Source: Rubrivirga litoralis
Lineage (GTDB): Bacteria > Bacteroidota > Rhodothermia > Rhodothermales > Rubricoccaceae
DNA length: 64,000 nt
Reading direction: 5' to 3'
NCBI RefSeq assembly: GCF_031846415.1
Contig: NZ_JAVRHT010000009.1
Span: 1-64,000, forward strand
Part shown: positions 8,059 through 17,983 of the stretch, piece after piece
Layout: the number at the start of each line of letters is the position of its first letter
How positions within the stretch are numbered: the stretch's first letter is position 1
Notes under the pieces: model-generated
Told to the model about the DNA's origin: nothing
Databases searched by the model: none
Seen by the model: the letters and a program-made list of their open reading frames with translations, nothing else
Translations under genes and position numbers: made by a program

Positions 8059-11000
8059 ATGGCCTCGCTCTACGACGTCTCCGTCCGGCGGCCGGTCCTC
8101 GCGACCGTCTTCTCGCTCGTCATCCTGATCGGCGGGGCCATCGGGTACCTCGAGCTCGGGGTCCGCGAGTACCCCATCGTCCAGACGCCGGTGATCTCGG
8201 TCAGGACCGACCTCCGGGGCGCGAACGCGGCCGTCGTCGAGAGCCAGGTGACCGAGCCCATCGAGGAGTCCGTCAACGCCATCGACGGCATCCGCTCGAT
8301 CACGAGCACCAGCAACCAGGGCCGGAGCACGGTCCGCGTCGAGTTCGACCTCGGGGCCGACCTCGACGCCGCCGCCGCCGACGTCCGCGACCGCGTGAGC
8401 CGGGCGCGCGGCCGGATCCCCGACGAGGCCGAGGAGCCGGTCATCTCGAAGTCGAACGCCGACGGCGAGCCCGTCGTCTTCCTCAACCTGTCGTCGGAGC
8501 AGCACGACCTCCTCGAGCTCTCCGAGGTCGCCGACAACTTTTTCGCCGAGCGGCTCCAGACGATCGACGGCGTGGCCTCGGTCGACATCTGGGGCGACAA
8601 GCGGTACGCCATGCGGCTCTGGATGGACCCGGTGCGGCTCGCGGCCTACGGGCTCACGCCGGGCGACGTCCGCCGGGCCGTCGAGGAGCAGAACGTCGAG
8701 CTCCCGGGCGGGATCATCGAGGGCGACCAGGTCGAGCTCACGATCCGCCCGCTCACGCGGATCGCGACGACCGAGGAGTTCGAGAACCTCGTGCTCAAAA
8801 ACGACGGGACCACGCTCGTCCGCTTTTCCGACGTCGGCCGCGTCGAGCTGGCGGCCCAGAACCAGCGGACCGTCCTCAAGCGCGACGGGATCGCCATGGT
8901 CGGCGTCGTGCTCCGCCCGCTCGCCGACGCCAACTCCATCGACATCGTCGACGAGTTCTACGACCGCATCGAGGGCATCGAACAGGACATCCCGGACGGG
9001 ATCGAGCTGGGCATCGGGTTCGACAACACGGAGCCCATCCGGGCCTCGATCGCCGAGGTCCGCAACACGGTCTTTATCGCGCTCGGGCTCGTCGTCCTGG
9101 TCATCTTCGGCTTCCTCCGCGACTGGCGGACGACGCTCGTCCCCGTCCTCGTCATCCCGGTCTCGCTCGTCGGCGCATTCGGGGTGATGGCGCTCGCCGG
9201 GTTCTCGATCAACGTGCTCACGCTCCTCGCGCTCGTCCTCGCGATCGGGCTCGTGGTCGACGACGCGATCGTGGTGCTGGAGAACATCTACGCCAAGATC
9301 GAGGGCGGGATGGACCCGGTCCCGGCCGCGATTGCCGGGACGAAGGAGATCTACATCGCCGTCATCGCGACGACGCTCGCGCTGGTCGCCGTCTTCCTCC
9401 CCATCATCTTCCAGAGCGGGGTGATCGGGGCGCTCTTCCGCGAGTTCGGGCTGACGATCGCCGCGGCCGTCGTGATCTCGTCGTTCGCGGCCCTCACGCT
9501 CACGCCGATGCTCTCGTCGAAGCTGCTCAAAAAGCGCGACCGAAAGCCGTGGCTCTACCGGAAGACCGAGCCGGCCTTCGAGCGTCTGAACGGGGCGTAC
9601 CGGACCACGCTGGAGCACTTTCTCGACGTCCGGTGGCTCTCGCTCGTCGTCATGGCGGCGGCCGGGGTGGGAACGTGGTGGCTCTTTACGCACCTCGAAA
9701 GCGAGCTGGCGCCGGCCGAGGACCGCTCGCAGATCCGGCTGTTCGCGAACGCGCCGCAGGGGCGGGGCTACGCCTACATGGACGCCTACACGAACGAGCT
9801 CATCGCGCTCTTGCAGCGCGAGGTGCCCGAGACCGAGGCGCTCATCTCCGTCACCTCGCCCGGGTTCGGGTCGTCGGGCTCGGTCAACTCGGCGTTCGCC
9901 AACCTCATCCTCGTCGGTCCCGACGGCCGCGAGCGGAGCCAGGACGAGATCGCGAACGCCGTCCAGCGGGCGGTCAAGACGTTGCCGGGCGCGCGCGTGA
10001 ACGTGAGCCAGCCGGCCACGATCTCGACGTCGTCGAGCCGGGGCTCGCCGGTCCAGCTCGTGATCCAGGCGCCCGACCTCCCCGCCCTCCAGGACGCGCT
10101 CCCGGCGTTCATGGAGCGGGCGACGCAGGACCCCGCGTTCCAGTTTGCGCGGGCCGACCTCGAGTTTACGCAGCCCGAGCTCCAGGTCGAGGTCGACCGC
10201 GACCGGGCGCAGGCGCTCGGGATCGCCCCGCTCGACGTGGCCCAGGCCCTCGCCGTCGCGCTCTCCGAAGGCCGGTTCGGGTACTTTACGCGCGGCGGCG
10301 AGCAGTACGAGATCATCGGCCAGCTCGAGCGCGAGGCGCGGGCGACGCCCAACGACCTGCAAGGCATCTTCGTCCGCAGCGCCGACGGCCGGCCGATCCC
10401 GCTCTCGAACCTCGTCACGCTGACCGAGTCGGCCGCCCCGCCCCAGCTGTACCGCTTCAACCGTTTTACGGCGGCGACGGTGTCGGCGGAGCCGGCCGAG
10501 GGCGTCTCGCTCGGCGACGCCATCGAGGCCATGGAGCGGATCGCCGACGAGACGCTGCCGGCCGGGTTCTCGACGGCCCTCGACGGGCAGAGCCGCGACT
10601 TCCGCGAGGCGGGCGGGTCCATCTTCGTCGTGTTCGGGCTCGCGCTGGTCCTCATCTACCTCGTCTTGGCGGCCCAGTTCGAGAGCTTCCGCGACCCGGT
10701 GACGATCCTCCTGACGGTCCCGCTCGCGCTCGTCGGCGCGCTCGGGGCGCTGTACGTGTTCGGGAGCACGATCAACGTGTTCAGCCAGATCGGGCTGGTC
10801 ATGCTTATCGGGCTCGTCACGAAAAACGGCATCTTGATCGTCGAGTTCGCCAAGCAAAAGCGGGCTGAGGGGCTCGACCGTCGCGAGGCGGCCGAGGAGG
10901 CGTCGGCGGCCCGGTTCCGGCCGATCCTCATGACGGCGTTCTCGACCGTCCTGGGGACGCTCCCGATCGCGCTCGCGCTCGGGTCGGGCGCCGAGAGCCG

Positions 11001-11322
11001 GGTGCCGATGGGGCTCGCCGTCATCGGCGGGCTCCTGGTCGGCACGCTCCTCACGCTCTACGTCATCCCGGCGCTCTACACCTACCTAGCGAGCGCGGAC
11101 GTCCACCCGTCGCTGGGCGAGGAGACCGACGACCCGCTGGCCGAGGGCGGGGCGGAGACCGGGGACGGAGCGGAGACCACGGGCGGGGCGGCCGGCGACG
11201 GCGCGACGGGCGACCTCCCCGACGACCCGCCGATGCGCGCGGGCGGGGCGGCGGGCGGCGACGGGGCGCCGGCCGAGGCCGCCCCGCCCCCGGCGGACGA
11301 GCGCTCAGCGGAGGCATCGTGA
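8059..11322 (+). CDS. HAE1-type RND efflux permease (AcrB/MdtB-like)
   Basis: Proton-driven inner-membrane exporter of 1087 aa, a normal length for hydrophobe/amphiphile RND pumps. Twelve membrane segments are split by two large periplasmic loops. The start MASLYDVSVRRPVLATVFSL and the TM4 motif GLVVDDAIVVLENI, with the paired proton-relay aspartates, are diagnostic. The second half repeats the fold (GLVTKNGILIVEFAKQKR). The last roughly 80 residues are a Gly/Ala/Asp-rich cytoplasmic tail containing several GGA units encoded by the GC motif; it is not part of the family fold. The stop overlaps a GTG (GTGA), but the true start of the next gene is probably at 11511. Confidence 0.96.
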   Translation: MASLYDVSVRRPVLATVFSLVILIGGAIGYLELGVREYPIVQTPVISVRTDLRGANAAVVESQVTEPIEESVNAIDGIRSITSTSNQGRSTVRVEFDLGADLDAAAADVRDRVSRARGRIPDEAEEPVISKSNADGEPVVFLNLSSEQHDLLELSEVADNFFAERLQTIDGVASVDIWGDKRYAMRLWMDPVRLAAYGLTPGDVRRAVEEQNVELPGGIIEGDQVELTIRPLTRIATTEEFENLVLKNDGTTLVRFSDVGRVELAAQNQRTVLKRDGIAMVGVVLRPLADANSIDIVDEFYDRIEGIEQDIPDGIELGIGFDNTEPIRASIAEVRNTVFIALGLVVLVIFGFLRDWRTTLVPVLVIPVSLVGAFGVMALAGFSINVLTLLALVLAIGLVVDDAIVVLENIYAKIEGGMDPVPAAIAGTKEIYIAVIATTLALVAVFLPIIFQSGVIGALFREFGLTIAAAVVISSFAALTLTPMLSSKLLKKRDRKPWLYRKTEPAFERLNGAYRTTLEHFLDVRWLSLVVMAAAGVGTWWLFTHLESELAPAEDRSQIRLFANAPQGRGYAYMDAYTNELIALLQREVPETEALISVTSPGFGSSGSVNSAFANLILVGPDGRERSQDEIANAVQRAVKTLPGARVNVSQPATISTSSSRGSPVQLVIQAPDLPALQDALPAFMERATQDPAFQFARADLEFTQPELQVEVDRDRAQALGIAPLDVAQALAVALSEGRFGYFTRGGEQYEIIGQLEREARATPNDLQGIFVRSADGRPIPLSNLVTLTESAAPPQLYRFNRFTAATVSAEPAEGVSLGDAIEAMERIADETLPAGFSTALDGQSRDFREAGGSIFVVFGLALVLIYLVLAAQFESFRDPVTILLTVPLALVGALGALYVFGSTINVFSQIGLVMLIGLVTKNGILIVEFAKQKRAEGLDRREAAEEASAARFRPILMTAFSTVLGTLPIALALGSGAESRVPMGLAVIGGLLVGTLLTLYVIPALYTYLASADVHPSLGEETDDPLAEGGAETGDGAETTGGAAGDGATGDLPDDPPMRAGGAAGGDGAPAEAAPPPADERSAEAS

Positions 11323-11413
11323 GCGAGACCGAGATGCGAGAGGCCTTCCGTGCGCCCACCCCGCCCCGTCCCGCTCGCGGCGGGCGCGACCGTGCGCGGC
11401 GCACCCCCCGTCC

Positions 11414-11456
11414 GAGCGCCCATCGCTGCGCCTTCGGCTCCGCTCAGCGGGCGCTC
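11414..11456. terminator. Hairpin between RND permease and TolC genes
   Basis: A perfect 8-bp stem, GAGCGCCC (11414-11421) with GGGCGCTC (11449-11456), encloses a second GCTG/CAGC pairing. It sits inside the 188-bp leader of the outer-membrane channel gene, in the middle of the efflux operon. An attenuator or RNA-processing site is possible. Confidence 0.35.
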
Positions 11457-11510
11457 AGATTGTCCCCTTTGATAAGGACAGCTTTTCGAGCCTGGGAGCC
11501 GGGCGGGCGA

Positions 11511-13046
11511 ATGCCCGCCCGCGACCGGCCGCAAAGCGGAGGGTACCGGGCGGGGTGGCTCGGCATAAAGGCTGCGCTCGCTCTCGCCCTGCTCATGGTG
11601 GGCGGGGCGGCCGGCGCCCAGGAGCTCCCGTCGCTCCGCCAGGACTCGATCCCGCCGCTCCCCGACTCGCTCCGGCTCTACGGCGCCACGCTCCCCACGC
11701 AGCCGCCGCTCCCGGACTTTGCCGCGCCGGCCGGCGCCGTCCGGCTCACGCTCGACGAGGCCGTCACGGTTGCGCTCCTCCAGAACCCGGACCGCGCGGT
11801 CGCGGTGCTCGAAGGCGCGCGGGCGGTCAACAACGTGACGCGCGGGAACGCGGGCTACCTCCCGACGCTCGACGCGACGGCCGGCCTCGCCGGCTCGCGG
11901 AGCAGCACGTTCGGCGGGGGCGGGGCGGACAGCGTGGGCCTGGGCGGGGCGGGTGGCACGCGGTCGTCGACGGCGCTCGACGCGGGTCTCACGCTGGGCT
12001 ATACGCTCTACGACGGCGGGCTGCGGGCGGCGACGTACCGGCGGCTCCAGGCCGAGGCCCGCCGCCTCGCGCTCCTCGCCGACGCCGACGCCGAGGCGCT
12101 CGCCCTCGACGTGGCCGCGGCCTACCTCGACGCCGCCCGCCAGGCCGACCTCGCGGCCGCGCGCGCCGAGGCCGTGGCCGTTTCTGAGGACCGGCTGCGG
12201 ATCGCGCAGGCCGAAGTCCGCATTGGGACGTCCGCCGAGATCGACGCGGCCCTGGCTCTGGCGGACTACAACGCGGACCGGGCGCTCCTTCTGCGCGAGG
12301 AGGTGGAGCTCGCGGGCGCCCGGGCGGAGCTGGGCGGCCTGCTCGCCCTCCCCGACCCCGAGGCCGTCGTCGTGACCGACACGCTCGCGCTCGGCGCCCC
12401 GCCCGCGCTCGACGCCCTGGTGGCGGAGGCCGGCGCGGGGAACCGCCGCGTCGCGGCGTTCCAGGCGGCCGAGGCCGTGGCGGCCCAGGCCGTCGCCCAG
12501 GTCCGCTCGGACTACCGGCCGACGGTGCGGGCGGCGGGCGGCGTCGGGCTGACCGTGTTCGACCGCGGGTTCTTCCCGCCCGCGCTCGCCCCGACGGTGG
12601 GGCCGGACCTGCGGTACGGGGTCACGGCGTCGCTCCCGATCTACGACGGCGGCGAGCGGCGGCGGCGGCTCGAGAACGCGCGGATCGACCTCCGCCAAGC
12701 CGAGCTCCTCACGGCCAGCGAGCGGCTGGCGAACGCGGCCCGCGCCGCCGGGCTCGCCTCGACGGCCCGCGGGTTCCGGGCGCTCGCCGATCTCGAGACA
12801 CTCAACGAGCGGGTCGCCCGCGAGAACGTCCGCGTGGCGCTCGCCCAGCTCCGGCTCGGGTTCATCACGCCGGTCGACCTCCGCCAGATCCAGCTCACGC
12901 TCGTCGACGTCCGCACGCGCCGGGTCGAGGCGGTGTACCAGGCGCGGCGGGCCGAGGCCGAGCTCCGGCTCCTCGCCGGCGTCCTCCTCCCGCCCGGGAC
13001 CGCCGTTGCCCCGACCCTCCTCGACGGTTCGGACGGCCCGGAGTAG
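11511..13046 (+). CDS. TolC-family outer-membrane efflux channel
   Basis: Outer-membrane partner of the RND pump. With ATG 11511 the protein has 511 aa and a signal peptide ending GGAAGA before Gln37. The frame is open from GTG 11319, but that 64-residue extension is Arg/Pro-rich translation of a hairpin region and is unlikely to be real. Two OEP repeats are visible: LTLDEAVTVALLQNPDRAVA with NNVTRGNAGYLPTLDATAGL in the first, and RPTVRAAGGVGLTVFDRG with YGVTASLPIYDGGERRRRLE in the second. An SVGLGGAGG run around residue 145 is motif-encoded. Convergent with the AraC regulator. Confidence 0.9.
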   Translation: MPARDRPQSGGYRAGWLGIKAALALALLMVGGAAGAQELPSLRQDSIPPLPDSLRLYGATLPTQPPLPDFAAPAGAVRLTLDEAVTVALLQNPDRAVAVLEGARAVNNVTRGNAGYLPTLDATAGLAGSRSSTFGGGGADSVGLGGAGGTRSSTALDAGLTLGYTLYDGGLRAATYRRLQAEARRLALLADADAEALALDVAAAYLDAARQADLAAARAEAVAVSEDRLRIAQAEVRIGTSAEIDAALALADYNADRALLLREEVELAGARAELGGLLALPDPEAVVVTDTLALGAPPALDALVAEAGAGNRRVAAFQAAEAVAAQAVAQVRSDYRPTVRAAGGVGLTVFDRGFFPPALAPTVGPDLRYGVTASLPIYDGGERRRRLENARIDLRQAELLTASERLANAARAAGLASTARGFRALADLETLNERVARENVRVALAQLRLGFITPVDLRQIQLTLVDVRTRRVEAVYQARRAEAELRLLAGVLLPPGTAVAPTLLDGSDGPE

Positions 13047-13129
13047 CGGGCGGCCCACCGCTGGCTCTCGGGCGGGGCGGGGCGTTCGGGGGTGCTCCAG
13101 CACAGGACGCGCGCGCCCGACGCCGCCGC

Positions 13130-13169
13130 GGACCTTGCCTACGCGGATCTACCCGCCACGACAAGGTCC
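13130..13169. terminator. Hairpin between convergent tolC and araC-type genes
   Basis: GGACCTTG (13130-13137) and CAAGGTCC (13162-13169) are perfect inverted repeats around a 24-nt loop, in the 187-bp gap between converging genes. No U-tract. A bidirectional terminator is the simplest reading. Confidence 0.4.
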
Positions 13170-13233
13170 GAGAGGGCGCGAGCGTGACGAGGGTTGAGGT
13201 CGCCGTGCGCGGGAAGGCCCGGCCACTGGCGCT

Positions 13234-14277
13234 CTACGAACTCGACGTCGCGCCACGTCGCACCGAAGGCGCGAGTTCTACCGCGTCGAGGTACGGCCCC
13301 ATCTCGGGCAACCCGGCCGCGCCGTCGCCGCCGTACTCGCTCGGCGAGACGCCCGTGGCGCGCTTGAACGCCTTCGAGAACGACGCCTTGGACCCGTAGC
13401 CGGCGTCGGCCGCCGCCTCGAACACGGCCGCGCCGCGCCGGAGCGACCGGGCCGCCTTGTGGAGCCGCCAACTCGCGACGTAGCGGAGCGGCGGCGTCCC
13501 GACGGCCTCGGTGAATCGCGTCGCGAACGTCGTGCGCGACATATACGCTTCGGCCGCGAGTGCCTCGACCGTCCACGGGTGCTCGGGCGCGCGGTGGATC
13601 GCCAGGAGCGCCCGCCCGAGGTCCGGGTCGGCGAGCGCGTGCAGCCAGCTTGACCGGTCGCCGCCGTCAGGGCAGACCTCGGGGAGCCCCTCGACGTAGG
13701 CGCGGACGGTCTGGAGCAGGAACACCTCGGCGAGTCGTGCCGCGACGGCCGAGGCGCCCGGCCGCCCCGCCTGCGACTCGTCGGCGATAAGGGCGAGCGT
13801 CTGGCTCGCCCACGGGGCCGCCTCCGGCGGCAGCACGAGGGCGGGGGGCAGCGCCGCGATGAGCGGGCTGGCCGCCGTGTCCTCGATCAGGAGCGAGCCC
13901 AGCACGACGTGGTCGGGCGCCACGCCGTCGGACGGCGCGCCGTTCTCTTGGCCCTGCGCGTCGTGGCGCACGCGCTCGAACCGTTCGGCAGGGCACGCGC
14001 CCGTCACCGCGTCGATGGCTACGGCCGCCGTCGCCGCACCACGCGGCGACCGCACGACGTAGGGCACCGAGCGCGGCAGCACGGCACCCGCGCCGGCGTC
14101 CAGCGTGACGGTCCCGCCCGCCGCCTCCACGACGGCCGTCCCGGACGAGACGAGCACGAGGTCGGCCTGCCCCGGCTCGGGCGAGGCCTGGAGCGCCCAC
14201 GGCCCCGACAGCTCGGCGGCGACGTGGGCCACGCTGCGGACGTCGGTGGCGGCGAGCGCGAGGGAGAGCGGGTCCAT
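13234..14277 (-). CDS. AraC-family transcriptional regulator with cupin-type sensor domain
   Basis: A 347-aa regulator from ATG 14277. The N-terminal half (about 1-190) matches the AraC-associated cupin layout (GPWALQASPEPGQADLVLVSSG, then GAGAVLPRSVPYVVRSP). The C-terminal half (about 245-335) holds two helix-turn-helix units: WTVEALAAEAYMSRTTFATRF and FEAAADAGYGSKASFSKAFKR, then GVSPSEYGG. It is divergently transcribed from the wrbA-type gene, whose promoter lies in the shared 194-bp gap, so it probably controls the quinone-detoxification genes (inference). The ligand may be a quinone or catechol. Confidence 0.92.
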   Translation of the reverse strand: MDPLSLALAATDVRSVAHVAAELSGPWALQASPEPGQADLVLVSSGTAVVEAAGGTVTLDAGAGAVLPRSVPYVVRSPRGAATAAVAIDAVTGACPAERFERVRHDAQGQENGAPSDGVAPDHVVLGSLLIEDTAASPLIAALPPALVLPPEAAPWASQTLALIADESQAGRPGASAVAARLAEVFLLQTVRAYVEGLPEVCPDGGDRSSWLHALADPDLGRALLAIHRAPEHPWTVEALAAEAYMSRTTFATRFTEAVGTPPLRYVASWRLHKAARSLRRGAAVFEAAADAGYGSKASFSKAFKRATGVSPSEYGGDGAAGLPEMGPYLDAVELAPSVRRGATSSS

Positions 14278-14471
14278 GGACGACGATCTAGTGGAGGTCC
14301 TTTGGTATCCCGCACCGTCCTCCCCGTTCCTGGTCCCACCCCGCCACTTCTGGACGACGGGACACGGCATCTGGGGGATCGGACGGGACCGCGACACGCC
14401 TCGCTGTGTTGGAGGGAAGACGACGCCAGCGTTTGTGCCGGCGTCGTTCCCGTCTCACAACTCCTCGCCCC
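14278..14471. promoter_or_regulatory. Divergent control region, AraC regulator versus wrbA operon
   Basis: A 194-bp gap with less GC-motif content than neighbouring gaps. It contains the direct pair GACGACG (near 14278 and 14422) and GGGATCGGACGGGACCGCGACACG, but no convincing AraC half-site pair could be assigned by eye. Promoters for both genes are expected here. Confidence 0.3.
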
Positions 14472-15071
<600 letters not shown>

Positions 15072-15144
15072 CCGCTCCGCTGAGCGCATCGGCGGGCGTT
15101 CCATGCCGGGGCGCCCGCTCTTCTCTGTCCTACCTGCTTAGACC

Positions 15145-16083
15145 ATGTCCTCCCCCGTCACCGGGCTCCACCACGTCACCGCCATTACGGGCGCCGCCCA
15201 GGCCAACGTCGACTTCTACGCCGGCCGCCTCGGCCTCCGGCTCGTCAAGAAGACGGTCAACTTCGACGACCCCGGCACCTACCACCTCTACTACGCCGAC
15301 GGCGATGTCCGCCCGGGCTCCGTGCTCACGTTCTTCCCGTGGGCGGGCGCTGCACCGGGCCGCCCGGGACCGGGCGAGACGACAGCGACGGCCTACGCCG
15401 TGGCGCCGGGCGCGATCGATGCGTGGCAAAGCGTATTCGCCGAGGCGGGCGAGGACGTGGGCGAGCGGTTCGAGCGGTTTGGCGAGTCGGGCTTGCGGCT
15501 CCGCGCGCCAGACGGCTTGACCCTGGAGATGATCGAAACCGACGGAGCCGACGGGCAGTGGGCCGACGGCCCCGTTCCGGTGGACCAAGCGCTCGGTGCC
15601 TTCCACAGCGTCACGCTCTGCTCACGCGCGCCCGAGGCGACGGCGCGCGTGTTGACGGAAGCCTATGGCTACCGTGAGCAGGGACAGGAGGACGGCCGGA
15701 TCCGGTTCGTCAACGACACCGCCGACTATGCCCGCTACGTCGACCTCTCGTGCGAGGCCGTCGAGGGCGCGGGCCGAAACGGGAGCGGGACCGTCCACCA
15801 CATCGCCTTCCGCGTGCCGGACGACGAGGCCGAGCTCGAGGTCCGCGAGGTACTCTTGGGGATGGGCCTCCAGCCGACGCCCCAGATCGACCGTCAGTAC
15901 TTCCACTCCGTCTACACGCGTGAGCCCGGCGGCATCCTCTTCGAGGTCGCGACCGACCCGCCCGGATTCGCCACCGACGAGACAGAAGCCGAGCTGGGCC
16001 GTTCGCTCCAGCTCCCGCCCCAGTACGAGCCCAAGCGGGCCGCCATCGAAGCCCGCCTCGCCCCCCTCTCCCTCCCCTACTGA
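15145..16083 (+). CDS. MhqO-like ring-cleaving (VOC) dioxygenase
   Basis: A 312-aa vicinal-oxygen-chelate protein with two tandem betaalphabetabetabeta modules. The start GLHHVTAITG, GTVHHIAFRV and GGILFEVATDPPGF carry the metal-binding His/Glu positions typical of MhqA/MhqE/MhqO proteins, which act on hydroquinone-type substrates. Its TGA overlaps the next ATG by one base (TGATG), so coexpression with the hydrolase is tight, as in Bacillus mhqED. The substrate is inferred from family and context. Confidence 0.88.
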   Translation: MSSPVTGLHHVTAITGAAQANVDFYAGRLGLRLVKKTVNFDDPGTYHLYYADGDVRPGSVLTFFPWAGAAPGRPGPGETTATAYAVAPGAIDAWQSVFAEAGEDVGERFERFGESGLRLRAPDGLTLEMIETDGADGQWADGPVPVDQALGAFHSVTLCSRAPEATARVLTEAYGYREQGQEDGRIRFVNDTADYARYVDLSCEAVEGAGRNGSGTVHHIAFRVPDDEAELEVREVLLGMGLQPTPQIDRQYFHSVYTREPGGILFEVATDPPGFATDETEAELGRSLQLPPQYEPKRAAIEARLAPLSLPY

Positions 16084-16790
16084 TGACCGCCGACCCCCAC
16101 ACCGACGCGGGCGTCCACACGCTCGTCTCCGCAGACTCCCCCCACACGGTCCTTGTGCTCTGCCACGGCCGCGGGGCCACCGCGACGTCTCTCGAACCGC
16201 TCGCGCAGGCGGTCGCGCGGCCCGGCGTAAGCGTGCTCGCACCGCAGGCGGGCACGATCCAGGGGGTGCCGCAGTGGTACCCGAACAGCTTCCTGGCCCC
16301 GCTCGCCGACAACGAGCCCGCGCTGAGCGGGGCGCTCGCGGCCGTCGAGCGGGCCGTCGAGGACGCCCGCGCGCTCGGCGTGGGCGACGCCCAGATCGTG
16401 CTCGGCGGGTTCAGCCAGGGCGCGTGCCTGGCCGCCGAGTACGCCGCGCGCCACGCTCGGCGCTGGGGCGGGGTGGTCGCGCTCTCGGGCGCGCTCATCG
16501 GCACGGCCGAGGCCGACGACGCCTCACCCCGCCCAGAACTTGCGGGCGCAGGCGGCGCCTACCCCGACAAGGCGTTCGAGTACGACGGCGACCTGGCCGG
16601 CACGAGCGTGTTCCTGGGCTGCGCCGAGCGCGACCCGCACATCCCGCTCGCGCGCCTGGAGCGCTCGGCCACTGTCCTGACGGACCTCGGCGGCGACGTG
16701 ACCAAGCGCGTCTACCCCGGCGGCACGCACGCGGTCGTGGACGACGAGGTCCAGTTCGTGCGCGAGCTCCTGGACTACCTCGCCTGCTGA
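16083..16790 (+). CDS. Alpha/beta hydrolase, phospholipase/carboxylesterase family (MhqD-like)
   Basis: A 235-aa serine hydrolase. CHGRGATA forms the oxyanion-side loop and GGFSQGACLA contains the nucleophile Ser. The Asp in AERDPHIP and the His in YPGGTHAV complete the triad. Length and motifs match the carboxylesterase group that includes B. subtilis MhqD. The one-base overlap with the dioxygenase gene strongly suggests a joint pathway: reduction, ring cleavage, then hydrolysis of a quinone-derived electrophile (inference). Confidence 0.88.
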   Translation: MTADPHTDAGVHTLVSADSPHTVLVLCHGRGATATSLEPLAQAVARPGVSVLAPQAGTIQGVPQWYPNSFLAPLADNEPALSGALAAVERAVEDARALGVGDAQIVLGGFSQGACLAAEYAARHARRWGGVVALSGALIGTAEADDASPRPELAGAGGAYPDKAFEYDGDLAGTSVFLGCAERDPHIPLARLERSATVLTDLGGDVTKRVYPGGTHAVVDDEVQFVRELLDYLAC

Positions 16791-16986
16791 GCCCGGTGAC
16801 TAGTGCCATGGCGAGGGGTCCCGCGCGCGGTGGCCGGCGGGGCCGCCCGCCCAACGACCACCCCGCCCCGCCCGGCCTGAACGCCGACGGCGTCTGAGCG
16901 CCGATAACGCCGCAGACCACCCGGTCCTGCACGAGCCCGGCCCGTCTGGCGCTCCTAACTCACGCTCCCCCACCTCCAACCGACCT

Positions 16987-17895
16987 ATGACCTGGCCGCC
17001 CCTCCCGCTCGACGACTGGCAGGACACGTACGACACGCTCCACCGCTGGACCCAGGTCGTCGGCAAGGTCCGCATGGAGGGGACGCCGTGGGTCAACCAC
17101 TCGTGGCACGTCCCGCTCTACGTCACCGCGCGCGGGCTCTCGACCGGGCTCGTCCCCTCGCAGGGCGGCTTCGAGGTCGAGTTCGACTTCGTCGACCACC
17201 GGCTGAGCATCTCGACGACGCAGGGCGAGCGACGCTCGTTCGCGCTCCGCCCGATGACCGTCGCCGCGTTCTACGCTTCGTTTACCGAGGCGCTTGCCGA
17301 CCTGGGCATTGAGGTCGAGATCCTAGCCCGGCCCGTCGAGCTGGAGGACGCGACGCCGTTCCCCGACGACACGGAGCACGCGGCCTACGACGCCGACGCG
17401 GCGCAGCGCCACTGGCGCGTGCTCGTCCAGGCCCACCGCGTGTTCACCGACTTCCGCGCCCGCTTCCTGGGCAAGGTGAGCCCGGTCCACTTCTTCTGGG
17501 GCGCCTTCGACCTCGCCGTCACGCGGTTCTCCGGCCGCGAGGCGCCGACGCACCCCGGCGGCGTCCCCAACTGCGCCGACTGGGTGATGGAGGAGGCGTA
17601 CTCGCGCGAGCTCTCGAGCGCCGGCTTCTGGGCGGGCGCGGGGTTGGGCGAGGCGGCGTTCTACGCCTACGCGTACCCGCAGCCGGAGGGGTTCTCGGAG
17701 TGGGCGGTCGAGCCCGCGGCGGCGTACTTCCACGACGACCTGGGCGAGTTCGTGCTGCCCTACGAGGCCGTGCGGACGGCCGATGACCCGGACGCCGTGC
17801 TCATGGAGTTCCTACAGAGCACCTACGAGGCCGCCGCCGACCTAGCAGACTGGGACCGGGCGGGGCTGGAGCGCGAGTCGGCCCCTCCGGCCTGA
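16987..17895 (+). CDS. DUF5996 family protein
   Basis: A 302-aa soluble protein with no signal peptide or membrane segment. The aromatic-rich motifs WVNHSWHVPLYVTARGLSTG and HFFWGAFDLAVTRFSGR identify the uncharacterised DUF5996 family. Biochemical role unknown. It follows the hydrolase by 196 bp, within the same run of plus-strand genes, and precedes an FMN reductase, so a link to redox or xenobiotic metabolism is possible but unproven. Confidence 0.8.
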   Translation: MTWPPLPLDDWQDTYDTLHRWTQVVGKVRMEGTPWVNHSWHVPLYVTARGLSTGLVPSQGGFEVEFDFVDHRLSISTTQGERRSFALRPMTVAAFYASFTEALADLGIEVEILARPVELEDATPFPDDTEHAAYDADAAQRHWRVLVQAHRVFTDFRARFLGKVSPVHFFWGAFDLAVTRFSGREAPTHPGGVPNCADWVMEEAYSRELSSAGFWAGAGLGEAAFYAYAYPQPEGFSEWAVEPAAAYFHDDLGEFVLPYEAVRTADDPDAVLMEFLQSTYEAAADLADWDRAGLERESAPPA

Positions 17896-17983
17896 CGGCC
17901 CTCGCGGCCCCTACGTCCCCACCCCGCCCGGCCTCTACCGTCTGGCCTCCCCCCGGCTCCTACCGCCCGACCCCACCCCGCCC

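Noticed and set aside
7501..10857. Very long antisense open frames, for example 1118 codons opposite the RND permease and 808 codons opposite the TonB-type receptor
   Set aside because: They mirror real genes in a very GC-rich genome where stops are rare. Their translations are Arg/Val/Asp/Gly-rich without domains or signal features.
11319..11510. N-terminal extension of the TolC-type protein starting at GTG 11319
   Set aside because: The GTGA overlap with the permease stop looks attractive. The 64 residues, however, are Arg/Pro-rich, cover a perfect hairpin, and would displace the signal peptide from the N-terminus.
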